In this document: positions 1 to 5,664 of the stretch, piece by piece
Numbering within the stretch: the stretch's first letter is position 1
How the letters are laid out: every line of letters starts with the position of its first letter
The notes under the pieces: model-generated
The model's database searches: none
The model's input: the letters and a program-made list of their open reading frames with translations, nothing else
Told to the model about the DNA's origin: nothing
Assembly (NCBI GenBank): GCA_026770585.1
Contig: MU646341.1
Span: 854,185 to 865,041 of the forward strand
Reading direction: 5' to 3'
Length of the DNA: 10,857 bases
DNA from: Baffinella frigidus
Lineage: Eukaryota > Cryptophyceae > Cryptomonadales > Baffinellaceae
Made by a program: the position numbers and the translations under genes

Positions 1-59
1 CCCCCGTGTCCCACCTCAAAATCCCACAAAGAAACCCCCCGAACCGCACATCCAGAAAG

Positions 60-200
60 CATCGTGGAATTGCAGTTCCTCGAAAGTGTTGTGGATTGCA
101 GGTCCTCAAAAGAAGAAAATACCTGCTCCTGCGCCTTTCCAATCCATTGGAAATCTACTAGGTGGCGGGACTAAATCGCAATTTCTCGAGAGAAGAAAAT
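60..200 (-). repeat. Intron after exon 7 with echoes of its donor edge
   Basis: On the minus strand, CAG|GTTATTTTCTTC at 204 (the exon 7 donor) recurs as CAG|GTATTTTCTTC at 123. Both are followed by a Cys/Leu-free stretch ending in a TGCAAT-type motif (175-182, 88-95), with a weaker third copy near 65-80. Nothing else is recognised in bases 1-200. Confidence 0.45.
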
Positions 201-203
201 AAC

Positions 204-275
204 CTGTTCGTGCGGCTTGCCGATCGACCCGAGGAGCTGCATCCGCGCACGCTCTCCCAGCCTCCGGAACAACTC
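204..275 (-). CDS. Ligase exon 7: 24 codons, last one in the window
   Basis: The exon is entered at CATCAACAG|G and left at GAACAG|GTTATT, phase 0 at both ends. It encodes ELFRRLGERARMQ, then LLGSIGKPHEQ. Joined to exon 6 it gives LLTRQ-ELFRRLGER, comparable to the ILTxPxLWxLFP stretch of plant members. Bits of its 5' edge recur at 405-426, 649-680 and 788-810, and its 3' edge is echoed near 123-140. The gene continues beyond base 1. Confidence 0.42.
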
Positions 276-3200
276 CTGTTGATGGCGTATGGTTTATTTT
301 TATTGTTATTTTTTTTATAGTTTTTATGGTGTATGGTGTATGGTGTATGGTTTATGGTTTATGCTGCGGTGCTTTGCGTGAGTGTTAACCCCTACACCAG
401 CATTGCCTCCGGAACAACTCATGCTTATGGATTAGGGTTTCGTGCTTAGCGTCAGTGTCAGTGTTAGATTCAGCGGTTAGGGCTTTATAGGGGGCAGGGT
501 TCAATTGAGGGGGGGCACGGTTTCTTGCCCCCCCAGCATAGCAGTCCTGCAGCGGGACTTTTGCGTCCATCTCATCACCCCCCAGGTCTGCCCGAAACCC
601 GAAACCCGAAACCCGAAACTCGAAGCCGAAACCGGTTTCTGGTTTCGGCGCTCCCCCAGCCTCTGGAACAGCTCCTGTTGTTTGTTTTACGGTGTATGGT
701 TGATGGTGTATGGTTTGGTGCTTGGGTGAGTGTTGGCCCCTACACCAGCGTGCAGGGGAAGAGGGTTCGTGGCGCCAAGGGGTTGCTCGAAGCCTCTGGA
801 ACCACTCCTGTTTATGGGTATGGGTGTCGTGCTCAACGTTGGTGTTTAGTTTTAGCGTTTAGGGCTTTTTAGGGTTCAGGGTTCAATTGAGGGGGGGCAC
901 GGTTTCGTGTTTCGTGTTTCGTGTTTCGTGTTTCGGGTAAACCTAACAGATGAGGAGGTGGACGCAGAACTCTCGCTGCAGGACGGCTATGCTGGGGGAG
1001 CAATCGAAGAAAGCGCAGACAGACTCAATCGAACCCTGCACCCTATAAAGCCCTAAAAACCAGGGAAAGGGTCTCGAGTTTCGGGTTTATGGTTTCGTGT
1101 TTCCTCCAGACCTGGCGGTAGTGGTTGACACTGACACAAAGCACCAAAGAGGGCTCGTGGCGCTAAGGGGTTACTCGAAAATATGGTAGACCTGGCGCGT
1201 GAGGAGGTGGACGCGGAAGTCCCGCTGGGCGCCCTCCACGTGCCCTATAAAGCCCTAAAAACCAGGGAAAGGATCTCGAGTTTCGGGTTTATGGTTTCTT
1301 GTTTCCTCCTGGCGGGTGAGGAGGTGGATGAGAGAGGGGAGAGAGGAGAGAGAGGGGAGAGAGGAGAGAGAGGGGAGAGAGGAGAGAGAGGGGAGAGAGG
1401 AGAGAGAGGAGAGAGAGGGGAGAGGGAGAGGAGAGAGAGGAGAGAGAGGAGAGAGAGAGAGAGGACCGCACAGCCCCACAGAGGGTGAACTCCCGCTGGG
1501 CGCCCCCCACCTGCCCTGAAAACCAGGGGAAGGATTTCGAGTTTCGGGTGTATGGTTTCGTGTTTCCCCCAGACCTGGCGCGTGAGGAGGTGGACGCAGA
1601 AGTCCCGCTGGGCGCCCTCCACGTGCCCGTTGAGCACGTGCCCCACGATCCCGATCACCTGGCGAGCGTTTGGCATTTAGCGTCTAGCATCTGGCATTTA
1701 GCGTTTAGCGTTTAGCGTTTAGCGTTTAGCGTTCAGCATTTAGCATTTAGCATAGCATTAGCATTTAGCATCTAGAAGTGGCATTTAGCATTTAGCGTTT
1801 AGCGTCTAGCGTTCAGCATTTAGCGTTCAGCATTTAGCATTTGGCATTTAGCATTTAGCGTTCAGCATTTGGCATTTAGAATTTAGAGGAGGTGGACGCA
1901 GAAGTCCCGCTGGGCGCCCTCCACGTGCCCGTTGAGCACGTGCCCCACGATCCCGATCACCTGGCGAGCGTTTGGAATTTAGCGTCTAGCATCTGGCATT
2001 TAGCATAGCATTAGCATTTAGCATAGCATTAGCATTTAGCATCTAGAATTAGCATTTAGCATTGAGCGTTCAGCGTTTAGCGTTCAGCATTTAGCATTTG
2101 GCATTTAGCATCTGGCATTTAGCATTTAGCGTTCAGCATTTGGCATTTAGCATTTAGCGTTCAGCATTTGGCATTTAGCATTTAGCATTTAGCGTGTAAC
2201 CTTTGGGGTTTGGCGCTCAGGGTTCAGGGTTCAGGGTTTATGGTTTAGAGCTCAGGGTTTGGAAAACCCATATCGCGTTAACCAGCGATGTCGTCGGGAA
2301 ACTATTCGATTTCAGAATCAATTTAGCAGCGGAGCCCCAGGACCTACTACAGTCGGAACAGGGCTAACCGACCCTGAAATGGAAACTTTGCCTGGCCATT
2401 TGAGAGTGAGCGTGAACTGCATGATTTTTTGGGGGGTGGGGTGAGGGCGCGGAACAACCTTATCCGGGGAAACCTGTTTTTCTTGAGTTTGATGGCAAGA
2501 GAAATTACTACACAATACCTTCTTATTAGTAATATTAAAGCATTTCTGTAGTGATTTTCCTTGCCATCAAACTAAAGAAAAATAGGTTTCCCCGGATAAG
2601 ACCCTGGAATCGGAGTCTTCTGACTATTTGAGAGTGAGCGTGAAAAAAAACGTGAATATTTTTAGGAGGGGTGGGGGCGGAGACCATGAGTTGCTGCTGC
2701 TCGGTGGCGTTGCTGTAAAGCTGGATTTGAAATCCATGTGATATTCACGGATTTGAACAAAACTGTGATTACCACGCCAGATTCTTGGAAGGGGTTGCCA
2801 AAAGTCAATTTCCCCTCAAGGCAGTGGGTTTCAAAAGCCAACAGACACATCCTGTGGTGCTTTAAAAAAATCAACCCCCGCCAATCTGGCGTGGTAGAGT
2901 GTGGGGGGGGAGACCATGAGCTGCTGCTGCTCGGTGGCGTTGCTGTCCAGCTGGATTTGAAATCCATGTGAAATTCATGGATTTGAACAAAACTTTGATT
3001 AGAGTCCTTGCTCGGATAGCGAGGGGGCAAATGGATCGGGTACGTATTGGATTCAGTGCCCGTATGGGCAACGAATCCCCCACAAGTTGGACACGACTCG
3101 TACCAAATTTTGCATTCGTATCCGAATGAAAAAGATCCGTTTGCCCCCTCGCTATGCGACCAGGGGTGGGGGGGGAGACCATGAGCTGCTGCTGTTCGTT

Positions 3201-4419
3201 GGCGTTGATGTCCAGCTGGCATCTCAGCGCCCGGAATAGCCCCGCCTGCCACGCGAAACACAACACCCGCTCAGGGTTCACGGTTTAGGGTTTGGGGCTC
3301 AGGGTTTAGGGTTGAGGGTTTAGAGCTCATCACGGCCGGGAAAGGGACGTTCACGGTCGGGAATGAGACATTCACCACCCGACGCTGACCAGGTCGGTCG
3401 CGGGCGTCCGTTGCAGGGCGTGTCGCGACTACTAGACATAGCTTTGATTGTGCGGGTTTTTTTTGTTTTGTTCCGTGCAGGGGTGAACCACAAACGGCTG
3501 ACAGTATCTCCAGCGCGGGGCGCGTTCGCACCTGCACCAGCATGCTCTGGATCGTCCCAGCCATCGCCGCATCCCCCCCGTGCGCGTCGGCACTGCACAA
3601 GCGCAGCAGCCACGCGGCGTCCACCAGCGCACCCTCCCCCCCAGAGCGCCCCAGCCGCCGGAGGCAGTGGAGGCAGAGCGCCGAGACGCGGCGCAGCCAC
3701 GCCGCGCCGTCCTCGCCGCGCAGCAGGGCGCACACAGCGTTGACGGGCGGCACGGTGCCCGCGAGGAGCCACATGGCGAGGCGCGTGAGGCGCGCTTGGT
3801 CGGCTGGGTCAGACTCCCGCATGAAAAACTGGAAGCGGCGGAGAAGCGCTGCGAACGACGCCACCGCCTGCCACACCGCCGCACCGCCGCTCAGCCCGGC
3901 GCCCACTGCTGCATTCATACGCGCGATATGCAGCCGACGTGCAGGAAGGGGGTCGTCACCTCAGGCGATGGGGTGGGGCTAGTCCACGTCGCGGCCAGAG
4001 CTCCCTGATCCTCATCCCAACCTGAACGTTCCTGCTCCCGCTGCCTGCCTGTCGCGCTCCGCCCCCGGAAGAACGCCTGCGGTAGCAAAGAGCTGTCAGG
4101 AAATCGAGCGTCGCGTACTTTTCTAACAGCACGATAGCGTTGCCCGGTTGGGGGCGGCGCAGTTGCGGGGCTGTTCCTGGATCTTGGTTGCACAGGACTG
4201 GCGGCGGCGCTCCGCCTCACGCGCCTCGCGCTCCTGACGCGTGCGGTCGACGAACGCCTGCTTCGACTCGTTCCCCTTGCGGCTCTTCCCGCCTAGGCTC
4301 ACCTGCCGTCGCCACAAAACCTCACTATCCACGCCTCCGTGGATGCTGAACGATTTCAAATCATGATGGCAGTAGAGGAGGGGAAAGGAACAGACCTTCT
4401 TCCTGTCGTCGAAGAACAT
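204..4419 (-). CDS. UBE3C/UPL6/UPL7-like HECT E3 ubiquitin ligase, 5' part, seven exons, runs off left edge
   Basis: Proteins of this family attach ubiquitin to substrates, including proteasome-bound ones, through a C-terminal HECT domain; only the N-terminal part is in this window. Exons in coding order on the minus strand: 4419-4396, 4302-4177, 4076-4022, 3908-3496, 3245-3180, 1658-1575, 275-204. Joined, the N-terminus reads MFFDDRKK, then VSLGGKSRKG, a charged helix (RTRQEREAREAERRR), then an IQ motif KIQ|AFFRGR split by an intron. Family members as I recall them share this order: MFF start, RK-V-LGG-SRK, Arg/Glu-rich helix, IQ-x-F-x-RG. Exon 4 then supplies LRRFQFF and HEAT-like helices, and exons 5 to 7 continue in frame. 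Introns are 93, 100, about 113, 250, 1521 and 1299 nt. The catalytic HECT domain should lie beyond base 1. It could be a decayed copy, but no frame is broken in the exons called. Family assignment is from remembered motifs, without a database search. Confidence 0.68.
280..370. repeat. Minisatellite GTATGG/TTTATGG upstream of ligase exon 7
   Basis: The plus strand reads repeated GTGTATGG and TTTATGG units with a T-rich core (296-320). In the sense direction of the ligase this is an ACCATA/CCATAAA array that ends only a few bases before the exon 7 acceptor. Confidence 0.7.
371..530. repeat. Higher-order repeat unit 1 (also at 715-905)
   Basis: The block TGAGTGTTAACCCCTACACCAGC (375-402) followed by GCCTCCGGAACAACTC and ending GGGTTCAATTGAGGGGGGGC (497-516) recurs in the same order at about 720-900. 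The 405-426 piece is a partial copy of the start of ligase exon 7 on the minus strand. Confidence 0.6.
531..640 (+). repeat. Inverted partial copy of ligase exon 6 donor edge plus CGAAACC array
   Basis: On the plus strand 547-585 reads LQRDFCVHLITPQ followed by GTCTGC, matching the end of exon 6 (minus strand) with mostly synonymous changes. It is followed by CCCGAAA units (590-635). The segment is inverted relative to the exon and forms an inverted repeat with 920-1000. Confidence 0.6.
641..905. repeat. Higher-order repeat unit 2 with two copies of exon 7 acceptor edge
   Basis: On the minus strand 674-649 reads ACAG|GAGCTGTTCCAGAGGC and 807-788 reads ACAG|GAGTGGTTCCAGAGGC. Both match the acceptor and first codons of exon 7 (ELFRRLGER). 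The block 715-745 and the end 877-905 repeat unit 1 (371-530). Confidence 0.55.
899..1000 (-). repeat. Partial copy of ligase exon 6 donor edge with TTTCGTG array
   Basis: The minus strand reads LQREFCVHLL and then a stop (TAG) before GTTTACC at 942. The plus strand side carries four GTTTCGT units (903-935). The copy is degenerate and probably not spliced. It is the partner of the inverted copy at 531-640. Confidence 0.55.
1192..1328 (-). repeat. Two further partial copies of exon 6 donor edge
   Basis: On the minus strand 1245-1192 reads GHVEGAQRDFRVHLLTRQ followed by GTCTACC, so the donor is intact but the first third of the exon is replaced by telomere-like sequence. A shorter piece, HLLTRQ then GAGGAA, lies at 1328-1309. 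A third, weak piece (GAQREF) is at about 1516-1481. Confidence 0.55.
1330..1463. repeat. GA-rich microsatellite/minisatellite
   Basis: About 134 bases of pure purine on the plus strand, with GAGAGAGGGGAGAGAG units followed by GAGA runs. It is CT-rich in the sense direction of the ligase and interrupts the cluster of exon 6 copies. Reading frames across it are low-complexity artefacts. Confidence 0.95.
1575..1658 (-). CDS. Ligase exon 6: 28 codons
   Basis: The exon is entered at CTCGCCAG|G and left at CGCCAG|GTCTGG, phase 0 at both ends. It encodes VIGIVGHVLNG, then HVEGAQRDFCVHLLTRQ. The end resembles the F-x-x-x-[IL]-L-T segment I recall from UPL6/UPL7. This exon is repeated several times in the neighbourhood. 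The copy at 1886-1977 is near-identical but has lost the donor, so 1575-1658 is taken as the functional one. Differences among copies fall mostly at third positions of this frame, which supports a coding origin. Confidence 0.45.
1669..1885. repeat. GCATTTA/GCGTTTA variant telomere-like array
   Basis: Heptamer-like units TTTAGCA, TTTAGCG and TTCAGCA, i.e. TTTAGGG with the last bases changed. The array begins within a few bases of the exon 6 acceptor at 1659-1660, so in the ligase transcript it reads GCTAAAC/GCTAAAT just upstream of the 3' splice site. Confidence 0.85.
1886..1977 (-). repeat. Near-identical second copy of ligase exon 6, lacking the donor
   Basis: Offset by 302 bases, it matches 1584-1675 with no difference until a single change near the end, then the flanking array also matches. 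The acceptor side (CGCCAG|GTGATC) is intact. At the other end the frame reads HLL and then TAA, because the donor has been replaced by array sequence. It is either a recent tandem duplicate or an unused alternative exon. Confidence 0.7.
1978..2260. repeat. Second TTTAGCA/TTTAGGG-like array
   Basis: The GCATTTA units continue to about 2190, then grade into GGGTTCAGGGTTTATGG and TTTAGAGCTCAGGG units closer to true TTTAGGG. It is intronic in the ligase model. Confidence 0.8.
2261..2458. other. Unassigned stretch of ligase intron 5
   Basis: A non-repetitive stretch of moderate GC. On the minus strand 2424-2376 could be a small exon (ATGCAG|TTCACGCTCACTC, encoding FTLTLKWPGKVSISG, then GTCGGT), but I cannot place it in the family. 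The 19-mer at 2398-2416 is repeated at 2626-2644. Confidence 0.3.
2459..2600. mobile_element. MITE-like hairpin element A
   Basis: Terminal inverted repeats of about 53 bases (2459-2513 and 2548-2600) begin CTTATCCGGGG and end CCCCGGATAAG, with a short loop between. No ORF. TA at 2461-2462 and 2597-2598 could be the target duplication, as in Tc1/mariner-derived MITEs. CTTA/TAAG is also found at the end of the half copy at 8791-8843, so it may be part of the element. The innermost 58 bases are shared with element B (8306-8446). Confidence 0.8.
2671..3005. repeat. Tandem copies of exon 5 donor edge, about 100 bp each
   Basis: Copy 1 (2671-2771) and copy 2 (2901-3001) agree at about 94 of 101 positions. 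Both carry the last 13 codons of ligase exon 5 on the minus strand (QLDSNATEQQQLM in copy 2; QLYSNATEQQQLM in copy 1) followed by GTCTCC, or GTCTCCGCC in copy 1. The real exon (3180-3245) shares bases 3163-3219 with them. Confidence 0.75.
2772..2894. mobile_element. 123-bp MITE-like element E with TA target duplication
   Basis: Terminal inverted repeats CCACGCCAGATT and AATCTGGCGTGG are bounded by TA at 2770-2771 and 2895-2896. Tandem copy 2 has the uninterrupted sequence GATTAGAGT at 2997-3005. Copy 1 reads GATTA-[element]-TAGAGT, so the empty site is visible in this window. TA duplication and short TIRs fit a Stowaway/Tc1-mariner type MITE. No coding capacity. Confidence 0.82.
3006..3165. 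mobile_element. Hairpin element F, nested palindromes
   Basis: A 22-bp inverted repeat with one mismatch (3016-3037, ATAGCGAGGGGGCAAATGG; and 3134-3155) encloses smaller palindromes (GCCCGTATGGGC near 3058, CATTCGTATCCGAATG near 3112). It lies between GAGT and the G-run that heads the next copy of the exon 5 repeat, a position that is contiguous at 2897-2910. This suggests insertion, but no clear target duplication is seen. Confidence 0.65.
3180..3245 (-). CDS. Ligase exon 5: 22 codons
   Basis: The exon is entered at CGTGGCAG|G and left at CTCATG|GTCTCC, phase 0 at both ends. It encodes AGLFRALRCQLD, then INANEQQQLM. Its length fills the gap of about 21 residues expected between the end of exon 4 and the helix in exon 6, judged against remembered UPL6. 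Its last 13 codons are duplicated twice in the following intron (2915-2953 and 2685-2723). A degenerate CCCTAAA-type array lies just upstream of its acceptor. Confidence 0.45.
3262..3330. repeat. TTTAGGG-like array just upstream of ligase exon 5
   Basis: The plus strand reads CAGGGTTCACGGTTTAGGG and GGGTTGAGGGTTTAGAGC. In the ligase transcript this is a CCCTAAACC array ending about 17 bases before the exon 5 acceptor. Confidence 0.8.
3496..3908 (-). CDS. Ligase exon 4: HEAT-like helical region after the IQ motif
   Basis: The largest exon (413 nt), strongly GC-rich, with G or C at most third codon positions, unlike the AT-richer flanks. It encodes amphipathic helices: ALLRRFQFFMRES, RLAMWLLAGTV, RVSALCLHCLRRLG, VDAAWLLRLCSAD and IQSMLVQVRTRPALEILSA. 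In plant UPL6, as I remember it, a similar LRQFLFF helix follows the IQ motif. The ATG at 3918 is probably not a start, because a splice acceptor (ATGCAG at 3909, or CAG at 3906) lies just after it and gives the right phase. I end the exon at GCC|GTTTGT (phase 0). An earlier donor CAG|GTGCGA at 3532/3531 is possible but would drop residues that look family-like. Reading on into 3271-3490 gives low-complexity, repeat-derived protein and is rejected. Confidence 0.65.
4022..4076 (-). CDS. Ligase exon 3: second half of IQ motif
   Basis: A 55-nt exon entered at CTACCGCAG|G. It encodes AFFRGRSATGRQREQERS and ends one base into a codon at TCAG|GTTGGG, a strong donor. Together with exon 2 it gives IQ-A-FF-RG-R, a textbook IQ (calmodulin-type) motif that this family carries near its N-terminus. 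Phase 1 at its end fits the start of exon 4 at 3908 or 3905. An alternative donor at CCTGAG|GTGACG (3960) gives the wrong phase for exon 4. Confidence 0.62.
4177..4302 (-). CDS. Ligase exon 2: LGGKSRK box, charged helix, start of IQ motif
   Basis: These 42 codons start VSLGGKSRKG and end ATKIQ, phase 0 at both ends. The middle is a highly charged Arg/Glu helix. The IQ motif is completed by exon 3. The donor side is odd: the exon must stop at ATCCAG to make the IQ motif, and the intron then begins GAACAG, not GT. The genomic frame runs on to a stop near 4123 if unspliced. The acceptor, GGCAG|G, is ordinary. Confidence 0.65.
4396..4419 (-). CDS. Ligase exon 1: start codon and first 8 residues
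   Basis: The exon encodes MFFDDRKK and ends at AAG|GTCTGT, a good donor, in phase 0. I chose this start because MFF is the usual N-terminus of plant members of the family and because splicing to 4302 gives RKKVSLGGKSRK without a frame change. The intron is 93 nt (4395-4303), GT to AG, and ends GACGGCAG. The minus-strand upstream region (above 4420) is less GC-rich and would be the 5' UTR/promoter. Confidence 0.62.
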
Positions 4420-4636
4420 GGGGACAGAGTTCCGTGAGCGCCAGGAACAAACCTCCGGTTGGAAGCGTAAGTGTGAAGATGCCCCCGCCAGACAAGGTGT
4501 CTTTTGTCTTCTGGACACCTCAAAATTCTCAGATCTTAAAAGTCACTGCTCCGTCAAAAGTCGACAGAAAAAAGAAGGTCAAACTTGTCAAACTGGTCAA
4601 ATTCTTCCATTTTTTCGATGGGTTGGGCCGGGGAGC
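4420..4636. other. Upstream region of the ligase; no gene supported
   Basis: This is the probable 5' UTR/promoter side of the minus-strand ligase. The plus strand carries a 70-codon Lys/Val-rich frame from 4434 without an ATG at its first codon, and a GTAAGT at about 4467, but no recognisable protein. A short tandem TCAAACTTG/TCAAACTGG lies at 4579-4600. Confidence 0.3.
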
Positions 4637-5125
4637 TCACCCGTAGATTACTCCTAACTCCTCAAGAGTGAGGTGGGATGTGGCCTTCGATGTGAGTGTA
4701 AATAAAAGCACCAAAGCACCTCGTGTTTACCTAAAGGACCTAAAGGACCTGCGCCGCGAACCTTTCCATCTGCGTATAAACCCTGGAACAAGTATGGCAT
4801 CACGAGCAGTGCTGTCCCAAGCAACCCCCCGGGGGACGTGGCATCACGGGCGCACCTGAGTGCAGGAATATTCATAGATAAACTACCCGAATTTAGGGTA
4901 AATGGTCCCAGGAGCCATAGGGCCTACGGTAGGCAATCCCGTAGGCTACACTACCCTCAATTCGGGTAGCTTCACGATTCATGTGGCAGGGTGGGCATCC
5001 TCTTCGGCGGAAACCCACCCTGGAGACAACCCAGAGGCTTTGGTGCTTTGGTGCTTTGTATTACACTCACATCGAAGGCCAAAGCCCACCTCACTCCTGA
5101 GGAGATGGGAACAATCTACGGGTGA
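4637..5125. mobile_element. 489-bp element with 84-bp terminal inverted repeats and an inner hairpin
   Basis: Arms 4637-4720 and 5042-5125 are clearly complementary: TCACCCGTAGATT outside, GGCCTTCGATGTGAGTGTAA in the middle, AAGCACCAAAGCACC inside. The centre holds another hairpin (4883-4900 with 4952-4969, 17 of 18 paired) that itself encloses GCCTACG/CGTAGGC (4922-4928, 4940-4946). No ORF of note, so it would be non-autonomous. No target duplication is evident. Confidence 0.75.
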
Positions 5126-5130
5126 CAAAT

Positions 5131-5193
5131 CTTAAGTCAATCTCCCTCAAATGCACTCGGATCCCGAGTGCATTTGTCTGGAGTCGACTTAAG
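5131..5193. repeat. 63-bp palindrome CTTAAGTC...GACTTAAG
   Basis: Two 30-base arms around a 3-base centre. The outer CTTAAGTC and inner CAAATGCACTCGG pair perfectly and the 9 bases between pair poorly. It sits 5 bases right of the 489-bp element. A related palindrome, with the same CTTAAGTCAA start and TGCACTC core, is at 10500-10541. Confidence 0.8.
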
Positions 5194-5267
5194 AAACCAT
5201 CGATTTGCCCATAAGTTGCCTCCAGGGTGGTACGTCGAGGGCCTTCCTTGCTGACGTCTCCCTGTTG

Positions 5268-5433
5268 CATCCCTTCCACGCAGGGCCCTTCGGGGGGGTA
5301 TTCCAGGGTCGCCCTTTGAGCCGTTGGGTCGCCCTTGGAGCCGCTTTCTTCCATAAATTGACTTTTGGATACCATTTCCCTTCAAAAATTGACTTTGGAA
5401 TACCCCCCCCTCTAGCCCTGCGTGGAAAGGGTG
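5268..5433. repeat. Inverted repeat with about 39-bp arms and internal direct repeats
   Basis: Left arm 5268-5306 (GCATCCCTTCCACGCAGGGC, then a G-run and GTATTCC) pairs with right arm 5395-5433. Between them are two tandem duplications: GGTCGCCCTTTGAGCCG/GGTCGCCCTTGGAGCCG and AAATTGACTTTTGGATACC/AAATTGACTTTGGAATACC. CTTTAGGTCCTTTAGGT at 5468-5484 is the reverse complement of a motif at 4730-4748, so the whole 4.7-5.5 kb block may be one larger, partly palindromic insertion. Confidence 0.65.
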
Positions 5434-5559
5434 CGGCGTTGGACGCGTCGCCCTGGGGGCAGAACTTTAGGTCCTTTAGGTTCTTCGAGCTTCCAACATA
5501 GGCGGACACCGGAACTTATCCTGCAGAAACACGCGGAAAACGCGGTTCGCAGTGCTCTT

Positions 5560-5664
5560 ATGAGCAAGGTACCCGTGGGGTCAGAGTGCTACTGCAACCC
5601 TTGCCGCAATAAACTGTGTTTAAAGCACCTGCCTTCAGTGTGTTGCAAGCGCTGCGAAAGGTAG
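5560..5664 (+). CDS. Short Cys-rich ORF, function unknown
   Basis: A 34-codon frame with the spacing C-x-C-x2-C-x4-C-x2-H-x4-CC-x2-C in its last two thirds (CYCNPCRNKLCLKH, then CCKRCER), which could bind zinc. It may be a free short ORF from ATG 5560, or an exon: TTCGCAG lies before 5552 and GAAAG|GTAGTG after 5660. It is not repeated in the window and is not part of either gene model. It could be chance. Confidence 0.22.
   Translation: MSKVPVGSECYCNPCRNKLCLKHLPSVCCKRCER

Noticed and set aside
1183-1676. ORFs of 65-143 codons across the GA-rich array, both strands
   Set aside because: Open only because of the purine repeat. The one meaningful part, the exon 6 frame on the minus strand, is reported separately.
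1669-2200. CRISPR-like array
   Set aside because: Units are 6-7 bases, contiguous, without spacers; this is a telomere-variant minisatellite in a eukaryote.
3271-3495. Extension of the exon 4 frame to the stop at 3271
   Set aside because: It enters T-run and telomere-like sequence and yields TLNPEPQTLN-type repeat protein; a donor at 3495 fits better.
3363-4008. Plus-strand ORFs of 126, 146 and 142 codons opposite the ligase
   Set aside because: Shadows of GC-rich exon 4 on the other strand; His/Arg/Ala-rich without structure.
4434-4646. 70-codon Lys/Val-rich plus-strand ORF
   Set aside because: Begins at GTG, no family resemblance, AT-richer than the exons, and lies where the ligase 5' UTR/promoter should be.
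5189-5509. Overlapping ORFs on both strands around 5.2-5.5 kb
   Set aside because: Both strands are open because the segment is an inverted repeat with internal tandem duplications; no protein signal.
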